The notes below the pieces were generated by a model. It did no database searches. It was not told the DNA's origin and worked only from the letters and a program-made list of their open reading frames with translations. This document shows positions 12,334-21,187 of a stretch of DNA of 64,000 nt, piece by piece (positions within the stretch are counted from its first letter, which is position 1; each line of letters starts with the position of its first letter). The DNA is from Mycobacterium cookii (GTDB taxonomy: Bacteria > Actinomycetota > Actinomycetes > Mycobacteriales > Mycobacteriaceae): positions 1,860,001 to 1,924,000 of the forward strand of contig NZ_AP022569.1 in the NCBI RefSeq assembly GCF_010727945.1, given 5' to 3'. A program made the position numbers and the translations under genes.

Positions 12334-12879
12334 ATGACCGTTTCGCCTGATTTTGCCAAGCACCGACCCGATCAGACTGTCGGGTACCCCGCCGCACCCC
12401 ATAACGCCGAAACCAACGGCAACGGCTACGGCAATTTTGTTGGGACTAAGACGCTAGACACCGAACGCCGCCGTCGCCCCCCGCCAGGCAGCCCGGAAGA
12501 GTACTTGCAGGCACTGCCCGCTTTGGCGCTACTGAACCGATTGCCGATACCCATGCTCGCCACCGGACTCGATGGCGTCGTCGTCTACACCAACCCCGCG
12601 TTCGCCATCATGCTCGGCTACCACCCGGACACCATCACGCTTACCGGACAACAGCTTTCCGCGCTGCTGGACGGATATTCGGCGACCCCGCCGCGCGACT
12701 GTGTGACCGCACTGCGCGCCGCCAGTACCTTGGTCGTCGACTGGCTGCACGCCGAGGGCTTCCCGGTACGCAGCGTGATATTCGAGTCGGTATTCGCCCG
12801 CGCCACTGACCAGATACTGCTGATCGGCGTCACCGACATCACCGAACTGATGTGGTCAAACCACCTCGAATCGAGCTGA
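12334..12879 (+). CDS. PAS-domain protein
   Basis: About 181 aa with a low-complexity N-terminus (rich in P, N and G) and one PAS domain from about residue 60: LLNRLPIPMLATGLDGVVVY and TNPAFAIMLGYHPDTI are typical PAS core, and ILLIGVTDITELM is the closing strand. PAS domains sense ligands or redox state, but no output domain follows, so it may act through a partner or be a stand-alone sensor. ATG 12334 has GGGA upstream; ATG 12301 would add 11 residues and has no ribosome-binding site. The 248 bp between the tRNA and this start show nothing else convincing. Confidence 0.75.
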   Translation: MTVSPDFAKHRPDQTVGYPAAPHNAETNGNGYGNFVGTKTLDTERRRRPPPGSPEEYLQALPALALLNRLPIPMLATGLDGVVVYTNPAFAIMLGYHPDTITLTGQQLSALLDGYSATPPRDCVTALRAASTLVVDWLHAEGFPVRSVIFESVFARATDQILLIGVTDITELMWSNHLESS

Positions 12880-12889
12880 GTGTCTGGAG

Positions 12890-13762
12890 TCAGGACAGCT
12901 TCTCGAGCAGCGCTACCTCACCGTGAACAAGCTGGGCGAAACTCTCGGCTTTGGGCAACCCTTCGATCGGTGGCACGCCGTCGGGGAAACAGACCATGTT
13001 GGCGTCGGTCCCGGCCGGATTCCAGGCGACGCCGTTACCGACGACCTGCGACGACCGCTCGACGCCGTTGTAGTTGTCGGGCTGAAAACGCGCGGTGCAA
13101 TACCAGTAACAGTCGTAGCCGAGCCCGCGGATGTGCCGGATCAGCTCGTCGCCACTGGCCGGGTTGTTGTTCTCCACGAACAGAGTTGGCCGCGTGCGGG
13201 CGATCAGCTGACCCGCGCCGCGCAACACGGCCAGCTCGAATCCTTCGGCATCGACTTTCAGGAGATCGAGGCGCTCGAGGGCCGCGGTCGCGGCGAACTC
13301 GTCGAGGACCGCGACTTCGGTGGACTCGGACGTCAGCCGGCCGGGAAAGTGGCTTTCGCCGCTGAAGCCGGCCGCCACGGAGAACGCGCCGTAGTTCCAG
13401 GGGACGGTGTAGTCGGTGGCTTCGATGGTGATGGTCTCGCGACGCTCACCGACCACCACACGATAGGCGTCGACGTTGGTCAGATTGTTGAGCGCGAGAT
13501 TGCCGCACAGGACGTTGAAGATCAGCCGCTGCGGCTCGAAACAGATGACCCGGCCCGATGCGGCGATCTTGGCCAGCGGCACGGTGTGCAGGCCCAGGTT
13601 GGCGCCGACTTCGACGACCACGCTGTCGGTTTTGAGCAGGCGTCGGTACAGCGACACCTCCAGCTCGCACCACTCGCCGTAGACGTCGGCGTAGGTACTG
13701 ATCATGTCGCCGCGCACCAGCAGAAAGCGTCCCCAGCGACAATCTTTGAGGAATGTCTGCAT
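12890..13762 (-). CDS. FkbM-family SAM-dependent methyltransferase (1)
   Basis: 290 aa. SAM-binding motif VVVEVGANLGLHTVPLAK is followed by the acidic strand VICFEPQRLIFNVL and the FkbM-typical LDLLKVDAEGFELAVLRGAGQLI. Family members O-methylate sugars and other hydroxyl groups of cell-surface or secreted compounds; the substrate is not readable. It starts 21 bp after the stop of a small secreted-protein gene on the same strand and probably shares its promoter. A second, diverged FkbM gene lies on the opposite strand just beyond. Confidence 0.8.
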   Translation of the reverse strand: MQTFLKDCRWGRFLLVRGDMISTYADVYGEWCELEVSLYRRLLKTDSVVVEVGANLGLHTVPLAKIAASGRVICFEPQRLIFNVLCGNLALNNLTNVDAYRVVVGERRETITIEATDYTVPWNYGAFSVAAGFSGESHFPGRLTSESTEVAVLDEFAATAALERLDLLKVDAEGFELAVLRGAGQLIARTRPTLFVENNNPASGDELIRHIRGLGYDCYWYCTARFQPDNYNGVERSSQVVGNGVAWNPAGTDANMVCFPDGVPPIEGLPKAESFAQLVHGEVALLEKLS

Positions 13763-13783
13763 GCCAGCCGCGACGTGCGCGTC

Positions 13784-14107
13784 CTACTGGCAGCTGCCGG
13801 GCGGCGCCGGCACCACACCGATGATCTGCGGGCCGAACAGGCCCGGCGGTGGTGGCGGCTTGACGCACTGAACCACCACCAGCGACGCCGTCCCCGGGGC
13901 GCCGCGGTTGATCGCGCGCCAGTAGGCGCCGTCGTCGTAGGGGATGCCGTCACACGACGGCTCGAGCGGTGACATCTGGTCCACCGTGCCGCCACCCGGG
14001 CAGAAGTGGTTACCGGGATCAGGCTTGTGCGGGTCAGGGTCGGCGTGGCCCAGCGGCGCGGTGAGCATGGCGGTGGCGATTAGCGCCACGGTCATCACGA
14101 GCTTCAT
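13784..14107 (-). CDS. Small secreted proline-rich protein
   Basis: 107 aa with a clear signal peptide (MKLVMTVALIATAMLTAPLG, likely cleavage after GHA). The mature part has four cysteines (residues 36, 52, 81, 106) that could form two disulfides, the motif CPGGGTVDQM and a polyproline run near the C-terminus. It resembles the short exported actinobacterial proteins of Rv1291c type; function unknown. ATG 14107 is chosen because AGGA is correctly spaced; ATG 14116 is possible. First gene of a likely two-gene unit with the FkbM methyltransferase. Confidence 0.7.
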   Translation of the reverse strand: MKLVMTVALIATAMLTAPLGHADPDPHKPDPGNHFCPGGGTVDQMSPLEPSCDGIPYDDGAYWRAINRGAPGTASLVVVQCVKPPPPPGLFGPQIIGVVPAPPGSCQ

Positions 14108-14167
14108 GCTCGGCATCCTATTTCGGTCGACGTCATCGCCGCGCCCCACCCGTGCGACGATGCGCAG

Positions 14168-15010
14168 ATGACCTCCCCGCAGGTACTTCGCGACCTGGTG
14201 CGCTGCTCCCGGCCGACCAGCATCGTCGACGTCGGCGCCAGCCCGATCGACGGAGATCCCCCGTACAGAGAAATGCTCCATTACGGCCTGTGCACGGTGA
14301 CCGGCTTCGAGCCCTTGCAACGCCCGCTGACACAACTGCAGGAGCGCAAGGGGCCGCTGGAGCGCTACCTTCCGCTCGTGGTGGGCGATGGCCGTGAGCA
14401 TCAGTTGAAGATCACCAAAGCCGAACGGATGACAAGCCTTCTCAGTCCGGACCTGAATCAGCTCCGCTTGTTCAACGCGTTACCGGACTGGGCTTCGGTG
14501 GTCGAGGAAGCCGACGTTCACACGCATCGCCTCGACGATCTCGACATCGACGACTTCGATCTGCTCAAGATCGACGTCCGGGGCGCGGAACTGATGGTGT
14601 TCCAACACGGCCGGCAGCGCCTACGTGAGGCGGTGGCAGTGCACACCGCGGCGTCGTTCGTCCCGCTGTATGTGGGTCAGCCGACTTTCGGTGAGGTGGA
14701 TGCCGAGTTGCGCGCCCAGGGTTTTGTGCCGCACTCGATGCCGCAGGTGCAGCAATGGGCGATCGCGCCGACGGTGTTCGACGACGACGTCTGGACACCC
14801 GGCAATCAAGTGCTCGAGGCCGACATCGTCTACATCCGCGACATCGCACACCCGGAACGGATGACCAGCGAACAGCTTTCGCATCTGGCGATGATCGCGT
14901 TCCACATCTATGGCTCAGTCGACCTTGCCGTGTTCTGCCTCATCGAGTTGCAACAGCGCGGGCGCGCGGCGGAGGACGCAGTCACGCAGTTGATGCAACT
15001 CTTCGAATAG
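14168..15010 (+). CDS. FkbM-family SAM-dependent methyltransferase (2)
   Basis: 280 aa. TSIVDVGASPIDGDPPY is the SAM-binding motif and DFDLLKIDVRGAELMVFQHG the FkbM signature. It differs considerably from the FkbM protein at 12890-13762, so this is not a recent duplication. The C-terminal 40 residues (SEQLSHLAMIAFHIYGSVDL) are a helical extension outside the catalytic fold. Transcribed divergently from the small secreted-protein gene with 60 bp between the starts, so the regulatory region is shared. Substrate unknown. Confidence 0.78.
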   Translation: MTSPQVLRDLVRCSRPTSIVDVGASPIDGDPPYREMLHYGLCTVTGFEPLQRPLTQLQERKGPLERYLPLVVGDGREHQLKITKAERMTSLLSPDLNQLRLFNALPDWASVVEEADVHTHRLDDLDIDDFDLLKIDVRGAELMVFQHGRQRLREAVAVHTAASFVPLYVGQPTFGEVDAELRAQGFVPHSMPQVQQWAIAPTVFDDDVWTPGNQVLEADIVYIRDIAHPERMTSEQLSHLAMIAFHIYGSVDLAVFCLIELQQRGRAAEDAVTQLMQLFE

Positions 15011-15015
15011 CGGCC

Positions 15016-15537
15016 TCAGTCCACCGAGCTGATCGTCGCGTGGCAGATCGGCAGTGCGATCGGCAGGGTATGTGCGACAGAGCCTTTCGGCGCGGTGACC
15101 ACCAATGTCCCCTCGCGGGGGCAAGGATTTCCCGACCCGTTGATGTCCAGCGCAGAAGCCTGCACGGCGGAGGTCGCGACATCACCCGGGTTGAGGTGCA
15201 GCACATGCGCCGCATTGGCCGGCTCCGGCTCGACGTGAACCAGGACACCGCCTGCCGCGGTTACCAAATTCGCGTCGGGGTAGCCGACAAGCATGCACAT
15301 GTTCGACGACGTGTTCTTGAACGACACGACGACGCGGCGCAGCGTGTTGGCCGATTCGATCGGCCCGTTGGTGACCGCGAGATCGCCGTCGGCGCAGCTG
15401 CCCGGCGTCACGGCGGCACTGCCCCCGCCGCCACCGTCGCCGTTGTTGGGCGGTCCACCGGCGTGGGCGCTCGCAGGCAAAACGAGTGTTGAGGTCGCAA
15501 CGACGAGCGCGGCGGCCAATGTCCCTGACGGCTTCAT
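15016..15537 (-). CDS. Secreted DUF4232-domain protein
   Basis: 173 aa with signal peptide MKPSGTLAAALVVATSTLVL and probable cleavage after AHA, then a glycine-rich linker and a DUF4232 beta-sandwich (VVVSFKNTSSNMCMLVGYPD, HLNPGDVATSAVQASA). Such proteins are exported and common in actinobacteria; no activity is established. Start ATG 15537 has GGGGAAA upstream. Its stop faces that of the FkbM gene with 5 bp between. Confidence 0.75.
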   Translation of the reverse strand: MKPSGTLAAALVVATSTLVLPASAHAGGPPNNGDGGGGGSAAVTPGSCADGDLAVTNGPIESANTLRRVVVSFKNTSSNMCMLVGYPDANLVTAAGGVLVHVEPEPANAAHVLHLNPGDVATSAVQASALDINGSGNPCPREGTLVVTAPKGSVAHTLPIALPICHATISSVD

Positions 15538-15668
15538 GATTTCCCCAATTGCTCGTGGCATGCGGATGCCGTGTGACTATTCAATTTGGGACATTGCCCG
15601 ACAGTTTAGGCGTCATCATGTGCTCGAATCAATAATGTCAGGGTTCCGCGGCGACTAGCTCGGTCCTC

Positions 15669-15674
15669 TAGCCT
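15669..15674 (+). promoter_or_regulatory. -10 hexamer for the leaderless DUF2254 gene
   Basis: TAGCCT with 6 nt to ATG 15681, which would be the first transcribed base. Confidence 0.45.
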
Positions 15675-15680
15675 GGATTT

Positions 15681-17075
15681 ATGCCATGGATTTCAGGAAT
15701 GTCCCTGTCGCAGTGGCGGCGCGAAGTGCTCCGGACCAACTTCTGGCTGGTCCCGAGCATGGAAGTGCTCGCGGCGATCGCCTTGTTCTGCTTCACGCTC
15801 GAGATCGACCGCGCCGTTTACCATCACAAGCTCTGGCTGCCAGCGTGGGTGGAAGCCGGCAGCGCTGACACCGCGCGGGAGATTCTGTTGGCGGTCGCGG
15901 CAGCGATCATGACAGTGATCGGAATCAATTTCTCGGTGACCATCGTCACTTTGACGCTGGCGTCGACGCAATTCGGGCCTCGGATGCTGCGCAATTTCAT
16001 CCGCGATCGTGGCACACAGTTGACGCTGGGGACTTTCGTCGCGACAGCGGTCTACTGCGTGTTTGTGCTATTGGCAATCGGTCCGGCAGACCAAGGCGTG
16101 TTCGTCCCGCATTTGTCGGTCTCGGTCGTGTTCCTGCTGGTGCTACTCGATCTGGCAGTACTCATCTATTTCCTGCACCACATCGCCATCCAGATCCAGC
16201 TTCCCTTTGTCATCGCCAGTATCGCGGGCGATTTGACCCGCTACCTCAGGGTGAAAAAGCCCGACATCCGGATGTCCACACCCGATGAACCAGAGGATCC
16301 CGAAGAAATCGCAGCGCTGGTCCACCAGATCGAGACATCCGGCGCAATGATCCGGACTCCGAAAGGTGGTTATTTGCAAGCGATCCGCTACGACTTGTTG
16401 GTTCGGAAGGCCTCGGCCGCCAACGCGGTCGTGAGCCTGCCCTACCGACCGGGAAATTTCTTGGTGGAGGACGGGGAACTGGCCGCGGTGTGGCCCCCGG
16501 AAGCGGTCGACTCGATAACCCGCTGCCTGAAACGCGCGCAAGTCACCGGTCCGGTCCGCACCCTCGCCCAAGATCCCGCCTTCGGCGTCGACCAACTCGT
16601 CGAGATAGCCATTCGGGCGCTCTCGCCCGCTGTCAACGACACGTACACGGCACTGACGTGCGTGGACTGGCTCGCCAACACGTTGTGCAAGTTAGGGCGG
16701 GTGTGGAGCCCGGCGCAGACCTACACCGACCAAGACGGCGCCATCCGGGTGATCTGTGAACAAGTCACCTTCGAAAATCTGGTGGGGCGGTCATTCGACA
16801 AAATCCGCCAGGCCAGCCGCGGCATGCCCGCGCTGCTGATGCGTCAACTCGAGGCGCTCAAGGCGATCATGGAGCAGACCACAGATCCCGAACATGCCCG
16901 GGTGCTGATGGATCAGGCGGCGATGATCCAGCGCGCCAACCTCGAATCGGTGCCCGAAGCATCCGACCGTGCCGACGTCGAAAGTCGTTACGACGCAGTG
17001 GCCGGCGTCTACGCGAGATTGAGCGACGATGCCGACAGCTTCGCAAAGGTCGACGCGAGTTACGACTCTCGCTGA
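15681..17075 (+). CDS. DUF2254 integral membrane protein
   Basis: 464 aa. Four hydrophobic segments occupy the first 170 residues (around 27-45, 68-92, 112-132 and 143-167), followed by a soluble domain with AVNDTYTALTCVDWLAN. SFDKIRQASRGMPALLMRQL is in the C-terminal part. DUF2254 proteins are inner-membrane proteins of unknown function found across actinobacteria and proteobacteria. The length is normal and the gene monocistronic; it converges with the flavoprotein gene after 22 bp. Confidence 0.85.
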   Translation: MPWISGMSLSQWRREVLRTNFWLVPSMEVLAAIALFCFTLEIDRAVYHHKLWLPAWVEAGSADTAREILLAVAAAIMTVIGINFSVTIVTLTLASTQFGPRMLRNFIRDRGTQLTLGTFVATAVYCVFVLLAIGPADQGVFVPHLSVSVVFLLVLLDLAVLIYFLHHIAIQIQLPFVIASIAGDLTRYLRVKKPDIRMSTPDEPEDPEEIAALVHQIETSGAMIRTPKGGYLQAIRYDLLVRKASAANAVVSLPYRPGNFLVEDGELAAVWPPEAVDSITRCLKRAQVTGPVRTLAQDPAFGVDQLVEIAIRALSPAVNDTYTALTCVDWLANTLCKLGRVWSPAQTYTDQDGAIRVICEQVTFENLVGRSFDKIRQASRGMPALLMRQLEALKAIMEQTTDPEHARVLMDQAAMIQRANLESVPEASDRADVESRYDAVAGVYARLSDDADSFAKVDASYDSR

Positions 17076-17097
17076 TGCGGGGGGCGAACTCGCGCGC

Positions 17098-19731
17098 TCA
17101 GTTCACGGCGCCGCGAGTCACCTGCGGTGCGGACGCGGCGCGATGCCGCGACAGCAGCCGCGCCGCCTGACCCGGCGCGCCGAGTTGAAGCATTGCGGCC
17201 AAAGCCGTTTCGAGGACCACCTCTTGTTGCACGCGGCTGCCGCCGATCGAGGCGAGCCCGCCCATCGATTCGAGCAGATAGTCCAGTGCGGCTCTGGGCT
17301 CGCCCGCCGTCAGCGCGATGAGGCCTTCGCCGATGAGACGCAGGGTCGCGGCTTGCGCATCGCTGGCACCCGGAACATGGATGGCCCGGATCGCGGCGGG
17401 ATCGTTCGCCGCGGCCAGCACCAGCAGCGCATGGAAGGCGATGAACGGCGTCTGCGGGTTGAAGGCAAGGGAGCCAGCTTCATTGAGCACCAGCATCGGG
17501 TCGGGCGGCGTAACCCAATCCGGATGCAGGCGTGCCCGCCAGGCCAACGACCCCGCGTCGACAAGACACCGCACACCGTTGGAATGCGGGGGCGCAAGCG
17601 ACGCGTTGTACCGGCGCGCCGCGGCGGCCGCGTCGCCCATCGCGAGTTCGTGTAGCGCGGCGTGCCATTGAAAGTGCGGTACGTAACGCTGCGTGCTGCC
17701 GTCGCTCGGAATCCAATCTTCCAGCCATTTCAGGCCCGCTCCGTGCGCGTCGGTCTCGTAGTGCACGTGGGTGAGCGCATGCGCGGCATTGCCGTTGCCC
17801 GGATCGAGTGCCAGCGCGGCATCCGCCAGGTCGGCCGCGTCATACCAGAGGCCCTGCTCGGTTCGACCGTAGGCGCGCAAGCCCAGATACCACGGCGCTT
17901 CGCCGTGCACGCCGGTGAAGCGCTCGACGTATTGCCAGGCATCGGGCAGCGCATCGCCGGCCCCCGCGAAGGCGATCGACGGTGCGAGCACCAGCAATGC
18001 GACCGCGTCGTCCGGGATGCGGTCGAGATGGTCGATGAGTGCGTCGGTTCCGGCCTCGTTGCCCTTCTCACACCAGGTCGCGATGGCCTCGACGTGGCTT
18101 CGGTCCTCGTCGCTGCCGTGTGCGAGTGCTTCACGCGCCCGGGCGAGATGTCCGGTGACGGCGTCGGGGCCGCCGGCCCGGTCGGGCCGTTCCGTCGCGA
18201 TCATCGCCAACGCGACATGTGCACGGGCGTGGCCTGGATCTTCGGCGACCGCGGCGGCGAAGGCGGTCGAGGCGCCGTCCTGGACCGCGAGCAGGCGGCG
18301 CACACCTTCGGCGTATGACGCTGCGGCACCGGTCAATTCGGGCGCAGTTCTGATGAGGCTGGGCGCCCGCACCGGTTGATCGCGAGTGTCATCGGCGAGC
18401 AGCGTCGCGATAGCGGCGGCCTGGCTACGGATTTCGGGGATCGCGGTGGTCTCCCACTCCTCGCCCTGCCGGATCGAGCCGATACAGACGACGTTGGGGA
18501 CCGTCTCGCCCGCGGCGTCGATGAGGAAGCCATCCGGGGTGAGTCGCACGCCCACGCCACACGGGTGCAGCGACGCGATGTCTGCGGCGAGCAGGTTCGC
18601 CCACAGCGCCGAGCGTTGCAGCGACCGCCGGTCCCACGCCGCGCCGGCGGCGACTACGACGGCGTCACCGCGGCGGCGCACCGATCCGTCAGTGGTGGTC
18701 ACCACCAGCTCGACGCCCTTTCGGCGCAGCACTACGTCGGCGACCTCACCGGCCTCGATGATGAGCCGGCCGCTGTCGATCGCCGCGTAGATCGCATCAG
18801 CGATCGTCGGCGGCATCCGGTGCCGCAACACTTCCCACTCCCGCAGGTCCTCGCGCAGGAACCGGCGCTGGTCTTCCCACCCCAACGACTGCCACAACCG
18901 CGCGGTGCGGGGCCGCACCGCGTCGATCACCTGGCGCCAGTCGACGCCGGTTTCGGCTGCGTGCGCGAGGTCGGCGGCGAGCGCGGCGCGCAACTGCTCG
19001 AGTGACACCTCCTCGGCCAGCCCGTCCAGATTCGGCAACTCCGTCGGCGGACCGGTGGCACGGAATCGACGCGGCAGTGCACCGTGCCGCGAGAGCAGGG
19101 TGACGGTGGCACCGCGCACGGTGAGATGCAGCGCGACGTCGACGCCGGTGAGCCCGGATCCGATCACCAGAACGCTGGCGGGCCGACGCGCTCCGAGCGC
19201 ATCCAGCGCGCCCGGCGCCCATGGGTCCAACACGATCCTGCCGTCGGCGCCTTCGGCCAGCGCCGGGGCGAAGGCGCGTTCCAACGAGTCGGGCATGCCG
19301 CCCTGCGGGCGTCCAGAGGCGATCACTACCGCGTCGGCCGACAGACAACGTCCGTCGTTGAGTGCCAGTCGCACCGGATCGCCCGGCGTCAGATCGACAA
19401 CCTCGGCAGTCTCGATTCGCACGTCGGCACCGACGAGTTGATCTTGCAGGTACCGCCCGTAAGCGAGTCGCGGCGCGAAGCTTTCGGCCGGCGTGACAGC
19501 CCGTTGGTCGAGCCAGCGGGTGAAGTGATCGGGATCATCGGGCCAGGCCGACATCCGCGGAGCGGGAACGTTCAGCAGGTGCGTCGAGTCGTGGGTGCCG
19601 TAGGCCGCGCCGGTACCAGGGCGCCCCGAAGCGTCGATCAACGTGATCTGAGCGTCCGGTCTGCGGCGGCGCAGATGCACCGCGGCCAGTACACCTGCGG
19701 CTCCCCCGCCCACGATCGCGACGCGCATCAT
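17098..19731 (-). CDS. FAD/NAD(P)-binding protein fused to a TTC38-like tetratricopeptide domain
   Basis: 877 aa in two parts. Residues 1 to about 440 form a flavoprotein of the COG4529 type: dinucleotide-binding VAIVGGGAAGVLAAVHLRRR, HLLNVPAPRMSAW, a second Rossmann motif SVLVIGSGLTGVDVALHL and the closing VVCIGSIRQGEEWETTAIPE. From about residue 450 an alpha-helical repeat domain resembles TTC38 proteins (ALTHVHYETDAHGAGLKWLE, HFQWHAALHELAMGD). TTC38-like proteins are normally stand-alone; this joining is unusual. The junction is uninterrupted, with no stop or frame change. It is probably leaderless from ATG 19731 (TACCCT 6 nt upstream). Substrate and partner unknown. Confidence 0.8.
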   Translation of the reverse strand: MMRVAIVGGGAAGVLAAVHLRRRRPDAQITLIDASGRPGTGAAYGTHDSTHLLNVPAPRMSAWPDDPDHFTRWLDQRAVTPAESFAPRLAYGRYLQDQLVGADVRIETAEVVDLTPGDPVRLALNDGRCLSADAVVIASGRPQGGMPDSLERAFAPALAEGADGRIVLDPWAPGALDALGARRPASVLVIGSGLTGVDVALHLTVRGATVTLLSRHGALPRRFRATGPPTELPNLDGLAEEVSLEQLRAALAADLAHAAETGVDWRQVIDAVRPRTARLWQSLGWEDQRRFLREDLREWEVLRHRMPPTIADAIYAAIDSGRLIIEAGEVADVVLRRKGVELVVTTTDGSVRRRGDAVVVAAGAAWDRRSLQRSALWANLLAADIASLHPCGVGVRLTPDGFLIDAAGETVPNVVCIGSIRQGEEWETTAIPEIRSQAAAIATLLADDTRDQPVRAPSLIRTAPELTGAAASYAEGVRRLLAVQDGASTAFAAAVAEDPGHARAHVALAMIATERPDRAGGPDAVTGHLARAREALAHGSDEDRSHVEAIATWCEKGNEAGTDALIDHLDRIPDDAVALLVLAPSIAFAGAGDALPDAWQYVERFTGVHGEAPWYLGLRAYGRTEQGLWYDAADLADAALALDPGNGNAAHALTHVHYETDAHGAGLKWLEDWIPSDGSTQRYVPHFQWHAALHELAMGDAAAAARRYNASLAPPHSNGVRCLVDAGSLAWRARLHPDWVTPPDPMLVLNEAGSLAFNPQTPFIAFHALLVLAAANDPAAIRAIHVPGASDAQAATLRLIGEGLIALTAGEPRAALDYLLESMGGLASIGGSRVQQEVVLETALAAMLQLGAPGQAARLLSRHRAASAPQVTRGAVN

Positions 19732-19737
19732 GGCGGA

Positions 19738-19743
19738 AGGGTA
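19738..19743 (-). promoter_or_regulatory. -10 hexamer for the flavoprotein-TTC38 gene
   Basis: TACCCT on the minus strand, 6 nt before ATG 19731; leaderless geometry. Confidence 0.4.
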
Positions 19744-19807
19744 TATCCACAGGTGCCGCCCGTCGCCCCGTTTGCGCGAACGTTATTTTTTGGCGGCTCG
19801 ATTGGTT

Positions 19808-20500
19808 TCAGCGGGATCGGCGCAGCACGACGATCGCTTTGTCGATGGTCTTGAACGGCTTGAATGCCTCTGCCGGAACGCCGAAGACTGCCGCCAGCAC
19901 CCGGGGTGGAAGCTTGCTGAGGGATTCGCCGATGCCGATGTTGTCGTTGGCTTCCGGCGCGCTGGTGTTCTGGATGATCACGATCTTCATGTCGTCCGGG
20001 CCACGGTTCTCGAAGTAGTGGAACGAGCCCTGAGGGGCGAACACGACGTCACCGGCGTGTTGGTCGAACCTCTCATGGTTGCCGTTTCCGTCGACGACGA
20101 CCCACGCCGCCACTCCCTTGGTGACCAGGTTGATCTCCCACGCGCTGGGATGCCAGTGCGGCTCACGAATGCCGCCGGGCTGCAACGTGAGCAGGACGAT
20201 GCTGGCCTCTTCGCCTTTGAGTATCGGGAAATTCTGCTCGTCCGCCTGCTGGAACCAGCCTCCGTCATACGTGGTGTGCGGTTGTTCGCCGAGATGGAAT
20301 AGATGCGACTGCGAGGTGATCGTCTCATCGGGTAGGCGGGGATCGCCGAACCGTGCCGCATCATCGAACGCCGACTCTTCCTTGTCGGCTCGGAAGCCGG
20401 AGGGGCCGCCGGCGACCAGGCGGTCGACGCCTACACCGGTCGCGGCCGCGGCGCCGGCCAGGCCCGCACCGCCCAAGACCTTGCGACGATTGATCGACAT
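19808..20500 (-). CDS. Cupin protein with Tat signal (oxalate-decarboxylase-like)
   Basis: 230 aa. The N-terminus MSINRRKVLGGAGLAGAAAA is a twin-arginine signal, so it is exported folded, probably with its metal. A single cupin follows: REPHWHPSAWEINLVTKGVA gives the metal-binding HxH and E, and DVVFAPQGSFHYFENRG the second-motif histidine. This metal site is as in oxalate decarboxylases and related bicupins, but only one cupin is present; the reaction is unknown. Long identical stretches link it to the next gene upstream, which lacks the signal. Confidence 0.8.
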   Translation of the reverse strand: MSINRRKVLGGAGLAGAAAATGVGVDRLVAGGPSGFRADKEESAFDDAARFGDPRLPDETITSQSHLFHLGEQPHTTYDGGWFQQADEQNFPILKGEEASIVLLTLQPGGIREPHWHPSAWEINLVTKGVAAWVVVDGNGNHERFDQHAGDVVFAPQGSFHYFENRGPDDMKIVIIQNTSAPEANDNIGIGESLSKLPPRVLAAVFGVPAEAFKPFKTIDKAIVVLRRSR

Positions 20501-20542
20501 CAGGCATTACCTCGAATCATGCTGCGCGGACAGTCATTCGAT

Positions 20543-21103
20543 TCACTGCGACCGCAGAATGGTGACCGCGTTGTCGAGCTTTTTGAAGGAGCGGAACGTC
20601 TCCACGGGAACGCCGAACACGGCGGACAGCACTTCGGGCGGGAGCTGACTCACGGTCTCGCCGATACCGATGTTGTCCTTGTCTTCGGCTGCGCTGGCGT
20701 TCTGGACGATCAGCACATCCAAATCCTCCGCGCCGCGATTCTCGAAGTAATGCAGAGAGCCTTGAGGTGCGAAGACGAGGTCATCGACGTGGGCGTCGAA
20801 ACTCTCGTGGTTGCCGTTGCCGTCGATGAGGACCCACGTTGCCACCCCCTTGGTGACCAGGTTGATCTCCCACGCGCTGGGATGCCAGTGCGGCTCGCGA
20901 ATACCGCCCGGCTGCAACGTGATCAGCTGGATGCTGGCCTGTTGACCTTGAAGGATCGGAAAGTTGTCTTCGTGTGCCTGCTGCTGGGTGCCGCCGTCAT
21001 AGGTGGTGGGCGGCAGCGCGGCGAGACGGAACAGATGCGATTTCGATGTGATGGTTTCTGCGGGCAAGCGGGGATCGCCGAAGCGGGCCGCGTCGTCAGT
21101 CAT
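20543..21103 (-). CDS. Cupin protein, cytoplasmic paralogue
   Basis: 186 aa, same cupin motifs as its downstream neighbour (HWHPSAWEINLVTKGVA; FAPQGSLHYFENRG) and the same ending (GVPVETFRSFKKLDNAVTIL), but no Tat signal. ATG 21103 has AGGAAGAG upstream; longer in-frame starts give no signal peptide. A tandem duplication followed by gain or loss of the export signal is the simplest reading. The two genes are 42 bp apart and likely co-transcribed. Confidence 0.8.
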   Translation of the reverse strand: MTDDAARFGDPRLPAETITSKSHLFRLAALPPTTYDGGTQQQAHEDNFPILQGQQASIQLITLQPGGIREPHWHPSAWEINLVTKGVATWVLIDGNGNHESFDAHVDDLVFAPQGSLHYFENRGAEDLDVLIVQNASAAEDKDNIGIGETVSQLPPEVLSAVFGVPVETFRSFKKLDNAVTILRSQ

Positions 21104-21187
21104 TGGCTCTTCCTCGCGGTGTGAGACCGGATTTCGGGATGTTACCGGGGCGGCCAAGATCGGTCTACAGACTCAGCGGCCCGGCCG

